Assembly: GCA_020438485.1 (NCBI GenBank)
Contig: JAGQUM010000040.1
Span: forward strand, 620 to 38,858
Direction of reading: 5' to 3'
From: Thermoleophilia bacterium
GTDB taxonomy: Bacteria; Actinomycetota; Thermoleophilia; Miltoncostaeales; Miltoncostaeaceae
Length of the DNA stretch: 38,239 nucleotides
The translations under genes were made by a program, and so were the position numbers. Under the pieces are notes generated by a model that had not been told where the DNA came from, did not search any database, and saw only the letters and a program-made list of their open reading frames with translations. Of this stretch, positions 1 through 11,608 are shown piece by piece. Every line of letters begins with the position of its first letter. Position 1 is the stretch's first letter.

Positions 1-1363
<1,363 letters not shown>

Positions 1364-1383
1364 GCGTCGGCGTCCCCCTTCGG

Positions 1384-4300
1384 TCAGTCGTCGGAGGCGC
1401 CGACGACGGCGGCCTCATCGGGTCCCAGGGCACCCTGCTCGGCCAGCACGCGCTTGAAGTCCTTCGGCATGACCTTGACGAACTGCCCGACCGCCTCGTC
1501 CCAGTCGTCGAGCACGCGCCTGGCCACCCGCGATTCGGTCTCGTCGAGGTGGCGGGTGACGCGGTCGCGCAGCCACTCGACGTCGTCGTCCTCCATCTCG
1601 TCGAGGTCGACCATCTCGCGGTTCACGCGGCCCGGGAACACCCCGTCGGGGTCCCACACGTACGCGATGCCGCCGCTCATGCCGGCGCCGAAGTTGCGGC
1701 CCGTGGGCCCGAGCACCACGACGCGCCCGCCGGTCATGTACTCGCAGCCGTGGTCGCCCACGCCCTCCACCACCGCGACGGCGCCGGAGTTGCGCACGCA
1801 GAAGCGCTCGCCGACGATGCCGCGCAGGAACACCTCACCGCCCGTCGCTCCGTACAGGATGACGTTGCCGGCGATGATGTTTTCCTCGGGAACGAACGAC
1901 GCGTTCCTGTGCGGGCGCACCACGATGCGGCCACCCGACAGCCCCTTGCCGGTGTAGTCGTTGGCGTCGCCGTCGAGCCGCAGGGTCAGCCCCCGGGGCG
2001 CGAAGGCCCCGAAGCTCTGGCCCGCGGAGCCCTCGTAGTTGACCACGATGGTGTCGTCCGGAAGGCCGCCGGGGTGGCGGCGGGAGATCTCCTGGCCCAG
2101 CAGCGTGCCGGCCGTGCGGTTGACGTTGCGGATGGGCGTCGTCAGGGAGACCCGCGCGCCCTCCTCCAGCGCCGGGATGGCCTGCCGGATGAGCCGGTCG
2201 TCGAGCGTCTTGTCGAGGCCGTGGTCCTGGTCGCGCACGCGGTGCAGGGCGTCGCCCTCGGCGGGCTGCGGCATCTCCAGGATGGGCGACAGGTCCAGCT
2301 TGTGTGCCTTCCAGTGGTCGATGGCGGCAGTCGTGTCGAGCAGTTCGGCGTGCCCGATGGCCTCCTTCAGGCTGCGGAAGCCGAGCTGGGCCAGCAGCTC
2401 GCGGACCTCCTCGGCGATGAACTCCATGAAGTTCACCACGAACTCGGGCTTGCCGGTGAACCGGGCACGCAACTCGGGGTTCTGGGTCGCGATGCCCACC
2501 GGGCACGTGTCGAGGTGGCAGACCCTCATCATCACGCAACCCGACACCACCAGCGGGGCGGTCGCGAAGCCGAACTCCTCGCCGCCCAGCAGCGCGGCGA
2601 TCATGACGTCGCGGCCCGTCTTCATCTGGCCGTCGACCTGCACCACGATGCGGTCGCGCAGCCGGTTCAGCAGCAGCGTCTGCTGGGTCTCGGCGAGCCC
2701 CAGCTCCCACGGCGCGCCCGCGTGCTTGATGGACGTCAACGGCGACGCGCCGGTGCCCCCGTCGTGGCCGGAGATCAGCACCACGTCGGCGTGCGCCTTG
2801 CTGACACCGGCCGCGACCGTCCCCACGCCGACCTGCGCGACGAGCTTCACGTGGATGCGCGCCAGCGGGTTCGAGCACTTCAGGTCGTGGATGAGCTGGG
2901 CCAGGTCCTCGATGGAGTAGATGTCGTGGTGGGGCGGCGGCGAGATGAGGCCCACGAACGGCGTGGAGTACCGCACCTTCGCGATCCACGGATACACCTT
3001 GGGCCCGGGCAGCTGGCCGCCCTCGCCGGGCTTGGCCCCCTGCGCCATCTTGATCTGGATGTCGGTGGCGTTGATGAGGTACTCGCTGGTGACGCCGAAG
3101 CGCCCCGACGCCACCTGCTTGATGCGGCTCACCCGCCAGTCGCCGTTGGCCTCCTTGCGGAAGCGGGCCGGGTCCTCGCCACCCTCGCCGCTGTTGGAGC
3201 GGCCGCCGATGCGATTCATGGCGATGGCCAGCGTCTCGTGTGCCTCTGCCGAGATCGAGCCGTAGCTCATGGCACCCGTCGAGAAGCGGCGCACGATCTC
3301 GCTGACCGGCTCGACCTCGTCGATCGGGATCGGCTCGCGCTCGCCGAAGCGGAACTCGAACAGACCGCGCAGCGTGGCCAGGCGCGTGGACTGGTCGTTC
3401 ACCAACTGCGTGTACTGCTTGAAGATGTCGTACCGGCCGCTGCGGGTGGCGTGCTGCAGCTTGAAGACCGTCTCGGGGTTGAACAGGTGGTACTCGCCCT
3501 CGCGGCGCCACTGGTACTCGCCGCCCCCCTCGAGGCCGCGGTGCACGCGCTCCTCCGGCCGGTCGAGCCAGGCCAACTTGTGGCGGCGGGAGACCTCCTC
3601 GGCCACCTCGCCCAGGCCGATGCCCTCGATGCGGCTGACGGTGCCCGTGAAGAACTCGTCGACGAACTCCTGGCCGAGGCCGATGGCCTCGAAGATCTGG
3701 GCCCCGGTGTACGACGCGACGGTGGAGATGCCCATCTTGGACATCACCTTCAGCAGGCCCTTGCCGCAGGCCTTGATGTAGTTGCGCACCGCCTTGACGG
3801 GGTCTTTGAACTCCGTCATCCCCTGGGCGATCATGTCCTCGATCGTCAGGAACGCGAGGTACGGGTTGATGGCCGCGGCCCCGTATCCGATCAGCAGGCA
3901 CATGTGGTGGCACTCGCGGGCGTCACCCGCTTCCACCACGAGCCCCACCCGGGTGCGGGTCTTCTCGCGGATGAGGTGGTGGTGCACCGCGGACGTCGAC
4001 AGCAGCGACGGGATGGGCGCCATCTCGTGGTCGGACTCGCGGTCGGACAGCACCAGGATCTGGGCGCCCGCGGCGATCTCGAGGGACGCCTGCCGGCGGA
4101 TCTCGTCGAGCGCGTCGCGCAGGCCCTGCTCGCCGTCGGCCACGCGGTACAGGCACCGGATGACGGCGGCACGGAAGTCGGGCGTCTCGCGCTGGTTCTC
4201 GGCGTCCTTGAGCTTCAGCAGTTCCTCGTTGGTGAGGATGGGCTGGCGCACCGAGATGAGGTGGCAGCTCTCGGGCTGCGGATCGAGCATGTTGCGCTCG

Positions 4301-5916
4301 GGACCCACGACCTTGCCGAGGGCGGTCACCATCTCCTCGCGGATGGCGTCGAGCGGCGGGTTCGTCACCTGGGCGAAGAGCTGCTGGAAATAGTCGAACA
4401 GCAGCCGCGAACGGTCGGACAGCACGGCCACCGGGGTATCGGTGCCCATGGAGCCGGTGGGCTCCACGCCGTCGCGGGCCATCGGCTCGAGGATGATGCG
4501 CAGGTCCTCGTTGGTGTAGCCGAACACCCGCTGCCTGCGCAGGACGTCGCGATGCGGCGCGAGCTCGTGCGCCGGCGCGACCATGTCGTCGAGCTCGATC
4601 ATCTGCTCGTCCAGCCAGCGACCGTACGGCTTCTGGTTGGCCAGGCCGGTCTTGATCTCCTCGTCGCCGACGATGCGGCCCTCGGCCGTGTCGACCAGGA
4701 AGATCTTGCCGGGCTGCAGGCGCCCCAGGTGCAGCACCCGGTTGGGCGCCACGTTCAGCATGCCGGCCTCGGACCCCATGATCACCAGGTCGTCGGTGGT
4801 GACGACGTAGCGCGATGGGCGCAGCCCGTTGCGGTCGAGGACGGCGCCGATGACGGTGCCGTCGGTGAAGGCGATCGACGCCGGACCGTCCCACGGCTCC
4901 ATGATGGTGGAGTGGTAGCGGTAGAAGTCCTTGCGGGCCTGGTCCATCTCGGTGTGGTGCTCCCACGCCTCCGGGATCATCATCAGCACCGCGTGGGGCA
5001 GCGAGTAGCCGCCCATGTACAGCAGCTCCAGCACCTCGTCGAACGAGGCGGAGTCGCTGGCGCCCGGGTTGCAGATGGGGAAGATCCGCTCCAGCTTGCC
5101 CGGGATGCCGGGACACTCCAGCAGCGCCTCACGGGCGCGCATCCAGTTGCGGTTGCCCTGCACCGTGTTGATCTCGCCGTTGTGGCTGATGAACCGGTAC
5201 GGGTGCGCCAGCGGCCACGACGGGAACGTGTTGGTGGAGAAGCGCGAGTGCATCAGCGCCAGCGCCGAGTCCACCCGCTCGTCGCGCAGGTCCGGGAAGA
5301 ACTCGTCGAGTTGCCCGGGCGTGAGCATGCCCTTGTAGACGAAAGTGCGGCCCGAGAGGCTGGGGACGTAGCAGCCCCCGGACGCCAGGTCGCCGCACGT
5401 GTTCTCGATGCGCTTGCGGATGATGAACGCGCGCTTTTCGAGCTCGAAGTCGCGTGCTCCGGCGATGAAGATCTGCCGGAAGCGGGGCATCGCGGCCAGC
5501 GCCTGCGCGCCCAGCCCGGACGGGTCGGTGGGTACGTCGCGCCAGCCCAGCACCTCCATCGACTCCTCGAGCACGATGGTCTCGATGCGGTGCACCATGT
5601 CGGCGGCGGCGGCGTCGTCCGTGGGCAGGAACACCATGCCCGTGGCGTAGCGGCCCTCGCCGGGCAGGCCGAAATCGACCACGCTGCGGAAGAACGCGCT
5701 GGGAAGCTGGATGAGCATGCCGGCGCCGTCGCCGGTGTTGGCCTCCGCGCCGCGGGCCCCTCGATGGTCGAGGTTGACCAGCGCCTCGCAGCCCTGGCGA
5801 ACGATGGAGTGGCTGCGGTGGCCCTTCATGTGGACCACGAAGGCGACGCCGCAGGCGTCGTGCTCGAAGCGCGGGTCGTAGAGGCCCGTGCGTGCTGGTG
5901 CGCTGTAGGTGTCTAT
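1384..5916 (-). CDS. gltB: Glutamate synthase large (alpha) subunit
   Basis: GltB hydrolyses glutamine at an N-terminal glutaminase domain, channels ammonia and makes glutamate on an FMN/3Fe-4S synthase domain. The catalytic Cys is in [14 protein letters not shown], which becomes the mature N terminus in this family. Further in are the central domain, the FMN synthase region with [12 protein letters not shown] and [10 protein letters not shown], the cluster cysteines in [19 protein letters not shown], and the C-terminal GXGXG helix. Length is about 1510 residues, normal for the family. Start choice: the only conventional in-frame start before the Cys is GTG at 6036, which adds 40 Arg-rich residues unlike GltB and has no ribosome-binding site. 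ATA at 5916 has GGGAGG six bases upstream (5923-5928) and gives a 21-residue propeptide. I list 5916; an automatic caller would give 6036. Confidence 0.93.
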   Translation of the reverse strand: MDTYSAPARTGLYDPRFEHDACGVAFVVHMKGHRSHSIVRQGCEALVNLDHRGARGAEANTGDGAGMLIQLPSAFFRSVVDFGLPGEGRYATGMVFLPTDDAAAADMVHRIETIVLEESMEVLGWRDVPTDPSGLGAQALAAMPRFRQIFIAGARDFELEKRAFIIRKRIENTCGDLASGGCYVPSLSGRTFVYKGMLTPGQLDEFFPDLRDERVDSALALMHSRFSTNTFPSWPLAHPYRFISHNGEINTVQGNRNWMRAREALLECPGIPGKLERIFPICNPGASDSASFDEVLELLYMGGYSLPHAVLMMIPEAWEHHTEMDQARKDFYRYHSTIMEPWDGPASIAFTDGTVIGAVLDRNGLRPSRYVVTTDDLVIMGSEAGMLNVAPNRVLHLGRLQPGKIFLVDTAEGRIVGDEEIKTGLANQKPYGRWLDEQMIELDDMVAPAHELAPHRDVLRRQRVFGYTNEDLRIILEPMARDGVEPTGSMGTDTPVAVLSDRSRLLFDYFQQLFAQVTNPPLDAIREEMVTALGKVVGPERNMLDPQPESCHLISVRQPILTNEELLKLKDAENQRETPDFRAAVIRCLYRVADGEQGLRDALDEIRRQASLEIAAGAQILVLSDRESDHEMAPIPSLLSTSAVHHHLIREKTRTRVGLVVEAGDARECHHMCLLIGYGAAAINPYLAFLTIEDMIAQGMTEFKDPVKAVRNYIKACGKGLLKVMSKMGISTVASYTGAQIFEAIGLGQEFVDEFFTGTVSRIEGIGLGEVAEEVSRRHKLAWLDRPEERVHRGLEGGGEYQWRREGEYHLFNPETVFKLQHATRSGRYDIFKQYTQLVNDQSTRLATLRGLFEFRFGEREPIPIDEVEPVSEIVRRFSTGAMSYGSISAEAHETLAIAMNRIGGRSNSGEGGEDPARFRKEANGDWRVSRIKQVASGRFGVTSEYLINATDIQIKMAQGAKPGEGGQLPGPKVYPWIAKVRYSTPFVGLISPPPHHDIYSIEDLAQLIHDLKCSNPLARIHVKLVAQVGVGTVAAGVSKAHADVVLISGHDGGTGASPLTSIKHAGAPWELGLAETQQTLLLNRLRDRIVVQVDGQMKTGRDVMIAALLGGEEFGFATAPLVVSGCVMMRVCHLDTCPVGIATQNPELRARFTGKPEFVVNFMEFIAEEVRELLAQLGFRSLKEAIGHAELLDTTAAIDHWKAHKLDLSPILEMPQPAEGDALHRVRDQDHGLDKTLDDRLIRQAIPALEEGARVSLTTPIRNVNRTAGTLLGQEISRRHPGGLPDDTIVVNYEGSAGQSFGAFAPRGLTLRLDGDANDYTGKGLSGGRIVVRPHRNASFVPEENIIAGNVILYGATGGEVFLRGIVGERFCVRNSGAVAVVEGVGDHGCEYMTGGRVVVLGPTGRNFGAGMSGGIAYVWDPDGVFPGRVNREMVDLDEMEDDDVEWLRDRVTRHLDETESRVARRVLDDWDEAVGQFVKVMPKDFKRVLAEQGALGPDEAAVVGASDD

Positions 5917-5963
5917 CGCGACCCTCCCGCGGCGCCGGAGCGCTATCCAAGAACGAAGGGGGC

Positions 5964-5969
5964 ACGATA
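5964..5969 (-). promoter_or_regulatory. Candidate -10 element for gltBD
   Basis: On the minus strand this reads TATCGT, matching the TANNNT -10 pattern, with TTCAAG 17 bases upstream as a weak -35. Transcription would begin near 5957. That places the conventional GTG (6036) outside the message and leaves a leader of about 40 bases before the ATA at 5916. This is pattern matching only. Confidence 0.35.
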
Positions 5970-6067
5970 CCGGTCGCGTGCCTTCGCTTGAAGGGTGGAC
6001 GACGCCACCTCTCCGCGGACCGGCCCGTGGACGCACACCATAGGAGACGGGCGCGCCCTACGCCCAC

Positions 6068-7684
6068 CTACCCGGCGTCGGCCCGGATGAGGTCCGCCGC
6101 CCGCTCGGCGACCATGATGACCGGGGCATGGATGTTGCCGGAGGTGATCATCGGGAACACGGACGCGTCCGCGACCCGCAGGCCGTCCACGCCCCGCACC
6201 CGCAGGCGCGGGTCGACCACCGCGGCGGGGTCCGATCCCATGCGGCACGTGCCGCACGGGTGGTACAGCGTCTGCCCCGTCGCGCGGGCCCACTCCAGCA
6301 TGCCGCCGTCGTCCGCATCCGGGCCGGGGTTCATCTCGCGCACCACGAACGGGGCCAGGGACGGCCGCGCCACCAGCCGGCGGGCGGCGCGCATGGCGCC
6401 CACGACGACCGCGACGTCGGCGTCGTCGGTGAGGAATCGGGGCCGGATCACGGGCGGCGTGCGGACGTCCGGCGAGCCGGCGTGGATGGATCCCACGGAC
6501 CGCGGTCGCTGCTGGATGATGCCGATGGTCATGCCCGGCTCGCGGTCCAGCACCCGGCGGGCGGCGTTCTCGTAGCTGGCGTGCATGAACAGGAACTGGG
6601 CGTCGGGGCGCTCGCCCTCGGAGCCGGTGGCGACGAACCCGTGGCAGAGCGCAGGACCCAGCGTGAGCACGCCGGTGCGGCGCGCCGCGTAGCGGGCGGC
6701 GGCCCGCGCCAGCCGCCATCCCCGCGACGCCTCGTTGACCGTGACGACGCCTCGCAGGCGCCAGTTCATGCGCAGCGCGTAGTGGTCGCGGTAACCCTCC
6801 CCCACGCGGGGCGACGCGACGCGCACCGGGACGCCGATGGCGCCCAGCACCCGCGGGTCGCCGATCCCCGACACCTCGAGCATCTGGGGCGAGCGGATGG
6901 CGCCGAGCGCCAGGATCACCTCGCGGCGGGCGGCGACGTGCACGGGCCCATGGGGCGCGCGGAGCGTGGCCCCCGTGCAGCGCGCGCCGTCGAACGCCAG
7001 GCCGGTGGCCCACGTGTGCGGCATCACCGTGAGGTTGGGACGGCCACGGGCGGGCGCGAGCCACGCGTCGTACGGGCTCCATCGCCGGCCCCGGTGCTGG
7101 TTCACCTGGTAGTAGCCGAAGCCCCGCTGGTCGGCGTTGTAGTCGTCCACGAGCGCGGCGCCGTCCTCCACCGCCGCGCGCAGGAACGCGTCCGCGATGG
7201 GAAACCGCTCGCGCACCTGGGTGACGTGGAACGGCCCGCGGTGCCCCCTGGCCGGCCCGCCCTGCGCGTAGTCCTCGAACCGGCGAAACACCGGCTCGAC
7301 GTCGGGCCAGGCCCAGCCGTCGGCGCCCGCCGCGGCCCAGCCGTCATAGTCGGCCGGCTGGCCGCGCACGTAGACCATGCCGTTGATGAGGCCGGAGCCC
7401 CCGAGGCCCCGCCCGCTGGGGACGGGGATGACACGGCCGTTGGTGGCGGCGTCCGGCGACGTCTCGTAGAACCAGTTGTACTCGCGGCTTCTCAGCAGGT
7501 TCCCGAACCCCGCGGGCAGCCGGATGAACGGGCTGCGGGGCTCGCCGCCTGCCTCCACCACCACGACGCGGTGGCGGCCCGAGGCCGTCAGGCGGTCGGC
7601 CAGGACGCAGCCCGCGGTGCCTCCCCCCAGCACCAGGTAGTCGCATTCGACGTGGCCCGCGCCGGGGCCGGGGTGCCTGGACAT
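6068..7684 (-). CDS. GMC-family FAD-dependent oxidoreductase (choline dehydrogenase-like)
   Basis: A 538-residue flavoprotein of the glucose-methanol-choline family, which oxidises an alcohol to a carbonyl; the substrate cannot be read from sequence. The ADP-binding motif GGGTAGC is at residues 20-26, followed by VVVVEAGG. The first GMC signature is around SGRGLGGSGLINGMVYVRG. The second is around ALGAIRSPQMLEVSGIG. The C terminus has HPCGTCRMG, DASVFP and SGNIHAPVIMVAER, which hold the usual active-site His and Asn. ATG at 7684 follows GGGAG at eight bases. No signal peptide is visible. It lies 151 bp upstream of the preferred gltB start on the same strand, and nothing links it functionally to glutamate synthase. 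Confidence 0.93.
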   Translation of the reverse strand: MSRHPGPGAGHVECDYLVLGGGTAGCVLADRLTASGRHRVVVVEAGGEPRSPFIRLPAGFGNLLRSREYNWFYETSPDAATNGRVIPVPSGRGLGGSGLINGMVYVRGQPADYDGWAAAGADGWAWPDVEPVFRRFEDYAQGGPARGHRGPFHVTQVRERFPIADAFLRAAVEDGAALVDDYNADQRGFGYYQVNQHRGRRWSPYDAWLAPARGRPNLTVMPHTWATGLAFDGARCTGATLRAPHGPVHVAARREVILALGAIRSPQMLEVSGIGDPRVLGAIGVPVRVASPRVGEGYRDHYALRMNWRLRGVVTVNEASRGWRLARAAARYAARRTGVLTLGPALCHGFVATGSEGERPDAQFLFMHASYENAARRVLDREPGMTIGIIQQRPRSVGSIHAGSPDVRTPPVIRPRFLTDDADVAVVVGAMRAARRLVARPSLAPFVVREMNPGPDADDGGMLEWARATGQTLYHPCGTCRMGSDPAAVVDPRLRVRGVDGLRVADASVFPMITSGNIHAPVIMVAERAADLIRADAG

Positions 7685-7800
7685 GCCGCATTCTCCCTCT
7701 CCGCGGGCGCGACGTCACCCCGCCGCGTCCGGGTGATCCCGGAGACGCCGCGGGCGGCTTCCCGATACCGTCGTCGCGCCGCCTCCCGCAGATTCGCCGC

Positions 7801-8967
7801 ATGACCACCTCACCTCCCCCCTCGCGCCGCTTCTGGACCGACGGTCCCGGCGGCGTCCTGTGGCGCAGCGGCGCCACCGCCATTGTCGCGCTCGTCGCGG
7901 CCGAGATCGCCGTCCTGCTGGTGATCTTCGGCTACGGAATCCTCGCGCTGGCGGCCGCGGCCCTGTCGCTCGCCGCGGGACTCACCGTGTGGCGGCGCGG
8001 GCTGCTGCCGTGTGCCGTCGTGGCGTGCGCCATCTCCCTGCCCGCCGCGTCGGCCACGCGTGACCCCGTGCGCATCGCGCCGCGCGCAACCGGCGTCCAG
8101 ATCGTCCAGCCGCGCACCGCCGCCGAGATCCGACCGTCGTACCGCCAGGGGTTCGGCGCCCTCGTGGTCGACCTGCGCCGCACGCGCCTGCCGTCCGGCG
8201 GTCACCTGTCCATCTCCGCCCGCAGCGACACGGACCGGGTGATCGTGGCCCTGCCGCGTGACCGCTGCGTCAACGTGCGGGTGCGCCGCACGCTACTGCC
8301 GGCGCCCGGCGACGTCGAACGCCGTGCGCTGCGCCTGGCCGGGCTGCCGGCCGATCCACGCATGCCCGCGTACATGGTCTCGGGCTTCGGCGGCCCGGGG
8401 CCGGCGCCGCCGGCGCCGGCGTTCCCGGCGACGTCGGTGTTCTCGCGCATCTCGGGCGCGTCCCCCGACGGGCACGCGGTGGTGCGCCGGTCCCGCGACG
8501 CGCGCGCGGCGTCGCTGGACCTCGTCGTCGCGTCGCCGGCGAACGTGGTGGTGCGCGACTTCCCCTCGTCGGTCGGCCTCCTGAACGAGGAGGCGTGGCA
8601 ACAGGTCTCGGGCAGCCAGTGGCCCGTGGGCGTCGAGACGACGCCGAACCCCGGGCAGCGACGCGAGGCGTGGGCATGGAAGCCCCGCTGGAGCGCCGCC
8701 GACCGGCGCCGCGGCATCCCGCGGCGCTGGGCCCGGTGGGGCGCGGCGGTCGTCCCCGAGCTGAGGGCCCAGGCCGCCCGCGCCGCCGGGTACTGCGCGT
8801 CGCGCGGGGTCCTGGCCGGGTACTGGGCCACGGCGGAGATCACGGGGCGGTCCGCGACCGTGTACCTCTCGGTCAACGGCGTGGGCCGCGTGGCGTGGAC
8901 GCGCGTCCTGAGCGACGGATCCGTCGCGCCAACCGCACCGGCGATCCCGGTGGGGGGCGCCGTATGA
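7801..8967 (+). CDS. LiaF-like membrane protein with long unknown C-terminal region
   Basis: 388 residues. Residues about 20-65 form two to three hydrophobic segments. Residues about 95-165 resemble the C-terminal domain of LiaF and PspC-associated proteins: a phrase of the type PRTAAEIRPSYRQGFGALVV, then a short repeat-like stretch ending VIVALPRDRCVNV. In Firmicutes LiaF represses the LiaS kinase, and actinobacteria have analogous genes next to DesK-type kinases. The following kinase overlaps it by an ATGA, so I infer it is the sensor accessory of that pair. The last 220 residues (Pro-rich linker, then a basic Trp-rich part and a final part with one Cys) match nothing I recognise. Start ATG at 7801; no strong ribosome-binding site. 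Confidence 0.78.
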   Translation: MTTSPPPSRRFWTDGPGGVLWRSGATAIVALVAAEIAVLLVIFGYGILALAAAALSLAAGLTVWRRGLLPCAVVACAISLPAASATRDPVRIAPRATGVQIVQPRTAAEIRPSYRQGFGALVVDLRRTRLPSGGHLSISARSDTDRVIVALPRDRCVNVRVRRTLLPAPGDVERRALRLAGLPADPRMPAYMVSGFGGPGPAPPAPAFPATSVFSRISGASPDGHAVVRRSRDARAASLDLVVASPANVVVRDFPSSVGLLNEEAWQQVSGSQWPVGVETTPNPGQRREAWAWKPRWSAADRRRGIPRRWARWGAAVVPELRAQAARAAGYCASRGVLAGYWATAEITGRSATVYLSVNGVGRVAWTRVLSDGSVAPTAPAIPVGGAV

Positions 8968-10145
8968 GCGCCCGCGCGTCGCACCCCATCCGCCGCCTGC
9001 CCGCCGCCGCGGGCGGGGCGGCCGTCCTTACGCTGGCCGCGTCCATGGTCGCGGGCCCCGGTGGGAGCACCGTCCCCACCGTGATCCTGGGCGCCGCCGC
9101 CGTGGTGCTGCTGGCCCTCGCGCTGGGCGCGCGGGCCAGGCTGCTCGACGCCGAGGTCGGTCTGGGCACGCTCGGCCTCGTCGCCCTCGTGGTGGCGAAC
9201 CTCGCCGCCGTCTACTGGCTGCTGTCGTCCGTCGCGGTGGCCCGCGCCCTCGTGCCCGCCGCGATGCTTGTCGCCGGCGGCGCGCTCATCGGCCTCACGC
9301 TGGCCCGCACGCGGGACGACCGCGGCGACGCCCTGACGCCGTGGCAGTCCATGACCGCCGACACCACGTCGCGCACGTCGGGGAGGGCCCTGCGGACACT
9401 GGGCCCCGGGCTGGCGGGCACGTTCCTGGTGATCGTCGCGTGCGGTGTGCTGGTGCGCCACCTCGCCGTGTACGGAGCGGCGTGGGCGCTGCTGGGCACC
9501 GTGATGCTGACCGTCGCCACCGTCGCGCCGGCCGCGTTCGCGACCCGCTGGGTGGCGCTGAGCCGCACCCCCGCGTCGGCGGCGCCCGCCCGCAGCGACG
9601 CCCAGGTCGCGGCGCACCTGCACGACTCGGTCCTGCAGACGCTGGCCCTCATCCGGCGGTCGGCGGACGATCCCGGCCGCGTCGGCCGGCTGGCCCGGGC
9701 CCAGGAGCGTGACCTGCGCGACTGGCTGGCGGGCCGCGACGCCGACCGCGCCGACACGCTGGGGCCCGCGTTGCGGGCCGCGGCCCGCGAAGTGGAGGAC
9801 TCCCATCCCGACGCCGCCATCGAGGTGGTCGCCGTGGGCGACACCCCGCTCACCGCGGCCTTGCAGGCGATGGTGGACGCCGCGCGCGAGGCCATGCTGA
9901 ACGCAGCGCGCCACGCCGGCACGCGCATCCAGGTGTATGCCGAGTGCGAGGCCGAGGGCGTCGTGACGGTCTACGTGCGCGACACCGGCCCGGGCTTCGT
10001 GTTGGACGACGTCCCCCCACAGCGACGGGGCGTGCGCGATGCCATCATCGGCCGCATGGACAGCGTGGGCGGCGAGGCCGTGATCGACTCGGGCGAGGCC
10101 GGCACGGAGGTGACGCTGCGCCTCACCCGCGGCGGGGGCGGGTGA
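8964..10145 (+). CDS. Membrane sensor histidine kinase, DesK/NarL class
   Basis: 393 residues. The first about 200 carry roughly six hydrophobic segments without a recognisable extracellular sensor domain. A HisKA_3-type dimerisation box AHLHDSVLQTLALI follows, with the phospho-acceptor His at residue 220. The HATPase domain is in the C-terminal third, with the N-box EAMLNAARHAG (Asn313) and the G-box VRDTGPGF. It would autophosphorylate and pass phosphate to the response regulator encoded next. Its ATG lies in the stop of the LiaF-like gene and its own stop overlaps the regulator GTG, which implies translational coupling of all three. Lack of a sensor domain fits intramembrane-sensing kinases that rely on a LiaF-type partner. 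Confidence 0.9.
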   Translation: MSARASHPIRRLPAAAGGAAVLTLAASMVAGPGGSTVPTVILGAAAVVLLALALGARARLLDAEVGLGTLGLVALVVANLAAVYWLLSSVAVARALVPAAMLVAGGALIGLTLARTRDDRGDALTPWQSMTADTTSRTSGRALRTLGPGLAGTFLVIVACGVLVRHLAVYGAAWALLGTVMLTVATVAPAAFATRWVALSRTPASAAPARSDAQVAAHLHDSVLQTLALIRRSADDPGRVGRLARAQERDLRDWLAGRDADRADTLGPALRAAAREVEDSHPDAAIEVVAVGDTPLTAALQAMVDAAREAMLNAARHAGTRIQVYAECEAEGVVTVYVRDTGPGFVLDDVPPQRRGVRDAIIGRMDSVGGEAVIDSGEAGTEVTLRLTRGGGG

Positions 10146-10795
10146 CGGGCGCGCCCCCCACCGTCGTGCTGGTGGACGACCACGCCCTGTTCCGGGCGGG
10201 GGTGCGAGCCGAGCTGGAGGGCCGCGTGGACGTGGTCGGCGAGGCGGGCGACGTCGCGTCGGCCGTCCGCGCCGTGATGGCCGCCGGACCCGACGTTGTG
10301 CTGCTGGACGTCCATATGCCCGATGGGGGCGGCCTGGAGGTGCTGCAACGGGTGCTCGCCCGCCGCCCCGCCCAGTGCTTCCTGGCGCTGACGGTGTCCG
10401 ACGCGCCCGAGGACGTCATCGCGATCATCCGGGCGGGAGCCCGCGGGTACGTGGAGAAGTCCATCTCCACCGACGACCTGGCGGCGGCGATCGCGTCCGT
10501 ACGGGCCGGGGAACCGGTGTTCAGCCCGCGCCTGGCCGGGTTCGTACTGAACGCGTTCGCCGGCCGCGCCCCCGTGGGCGCCGTGGACCCGGACGTCGAG
10601 CAGCTGACGCCCCGCGAGCGCGACGTGCTGCGTCTCATCGCCCGCGGCTACAGCTACAAGCAGACCGGCCTGCACCTGGGCATCTCGCCCCGCACCGTCG
10701 AGACGCACGTGTCGTCAGTGCTGCGCAAGACGCAGCTCTCCAGCCGCCACGAGCTGGCGCACTGGGCGTCCCGCAGGGGGCTCGCCGGCGACTGA
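10142..10795 (+). CDS. NarL/FixJ-family response regulator
   Basis: 217 residues. The receiver domain (about 6-120) has the acidic pair D12/D13, phospho-acceptor D56 in VVLLDVHMP, T84 and K106, so it should be phosphorylatable. The C-terminal LuxR helix-turn-helix starts at LTPRERDVLRLIARG and contains the recognition helix region SPRTVETHVSSVLRK. It is the DNA-binding output of the overlapping kinase gene. The GTG start at 10142 overlaps the kinase stop. The target genes are unknown; regulation of its own operon is common in LiaR-like systems but is not shown here. Confidence 0.94.
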   Translation: MTGAPPTVVLVDDHALFRAGVRAELEGRVDVVGEAGDVASAVRAVMAAGPDVVLLDVHMPDGGGLEVLQRVLARRPAQCFLALTVSDAPEDVIAIIRAGARGYVEKSISTDDLAAAIASVRAGEPVFSPRLAGFVLNAFAGRAPVGAVDPDVEQLTPRERDVLRLIARGYSYKQTGLHLGISPRTVETHVSSVLRKTQLSSRHELAHWASRRGLAGD

Positions 10796-10882
10796 CGGCG
10801 CGGGAAGTAAGGGCGGCCGAAATGCCCAACGTCCCGCCGGTTCGACCCCGGTCGGCCGGCCGGGATGTGCGAGGCTCGACCC

Positions 10883-11593
10883 ATGATGTCGCTGGCGGGG
10901 CACGAGCCACACGCGGCCGGGATGTCCGGCAAGCTCAACTGGTTGCGCGCGGGCGTGCTGGGGGCGAACGACGGGATCATCTCCACGGCGGGCCTCGTGG
11001 TCGGCGTCGCGGGCGCCACGGCGAACAGCCACACGCTGCTCATCTCGGGCGTCGCGGGCGGCCTGGCCGGCGCGCTGTCGATGGCCGTGGGCGAGTACGT
11101 TTCGGTCAGCACCCAGCGCGACACGGAGCGGGCGCTGATCGCGCTGGAGACCCGCGAGCTGGCCGATGACCCCGAGGGCGAGCTGGAGGAGCTGATCGGC
11201 CTCTACGAAGCCAAGGGCCTTTCGCCCGGCCTCTCGCGCGAGGCCGCCGAGCAGCTGACGGCCGGCAACGCGCTGGCCGCGCACCTGGACGCCGAGCTGG
11301 GCATCGACCCGGACGACCTCACCAACCCCTGGCACGCCGGCATCGCGTCGTTCTTCGCGTTCCTCGCCGGCGCCGCCATCCCGCTGCTGGCGATCCTGCT
11401 GAGCCCCACGGGCCTGCGCCTCGCCGTCACGATGGCCGCGGTGCTGGTGGGCACCGGACTGACCGGGTTCATCAGCGCGCACCTCGGGCGGGCGCCGAAG
11501 CCGCCCGCCATCGTGCGCAACCTCATCGGCGGGGCGCTGGTCATGGCCATCACGTACACGGTGGGCACGATGATCGGCGGCGCCGCCGGCTGA
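10883..11593 (+). CDS. VIT1/CCC1-family metal ion transporter
   Basis: 236 residues. The family moves Fe2+ or Mn2+ across membranes. The N-terminal helix has the family signature GVLGANDGIISTAGLVVGVA, followed by GVAGGLAGALSMAVGEYVSV. A cytoplasmic acidic/helical section (about 75-145, many Glu) corresponds to the metal-binding region. Three more hydrophobic helices follow, ending YTVGTMIGGAAG. ATG at 10883 has GAGG eight bases upstream; a second ATG is adjacent at 10886. It follows the response regulator on the same strand after an 87-bp gap, so it may be a separate unit. It converges on the diguanylate cyclase gene with only 15 bp between stops. Confidence 0.9.
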   Translation: MMSLAGHEPHAAGMSGKLNWLRAGVLGANDGIISTAGLVVGVAGATANSHTLLISGVAGGLAGALSMAVGEYVSVSTQRDTERALIALETRELADDPEGELEELIGLYEAKGLSPGLSREAAEQLTAGNALAAHLDAELGIDPDDLTNPWHAGIASFFAFLAGAAIPLLAILLSPTGLRLAVTMAAVLVGTGLTGFISAHLGRAPKPPAIVRNLIGGALVMAITYTVGTMIGGAAG

Positions 11594-11608
11594 CGCCCTC
11601 GGGGCGGA

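Noticed and set aside
1549-5991. Very long open frame antisense to gltB
   Set aside because: It mirrors gltB codons, has a His/Val/Ala/Arg-biased translation and no domain; it results from extreme third-position G/C in the true gene.
6128-7804. Long plus-strand frame antisense to the GMC gene
   Set aside because: Low-complexity translation, no motif, while the minus-strand frame has every GMC signature.
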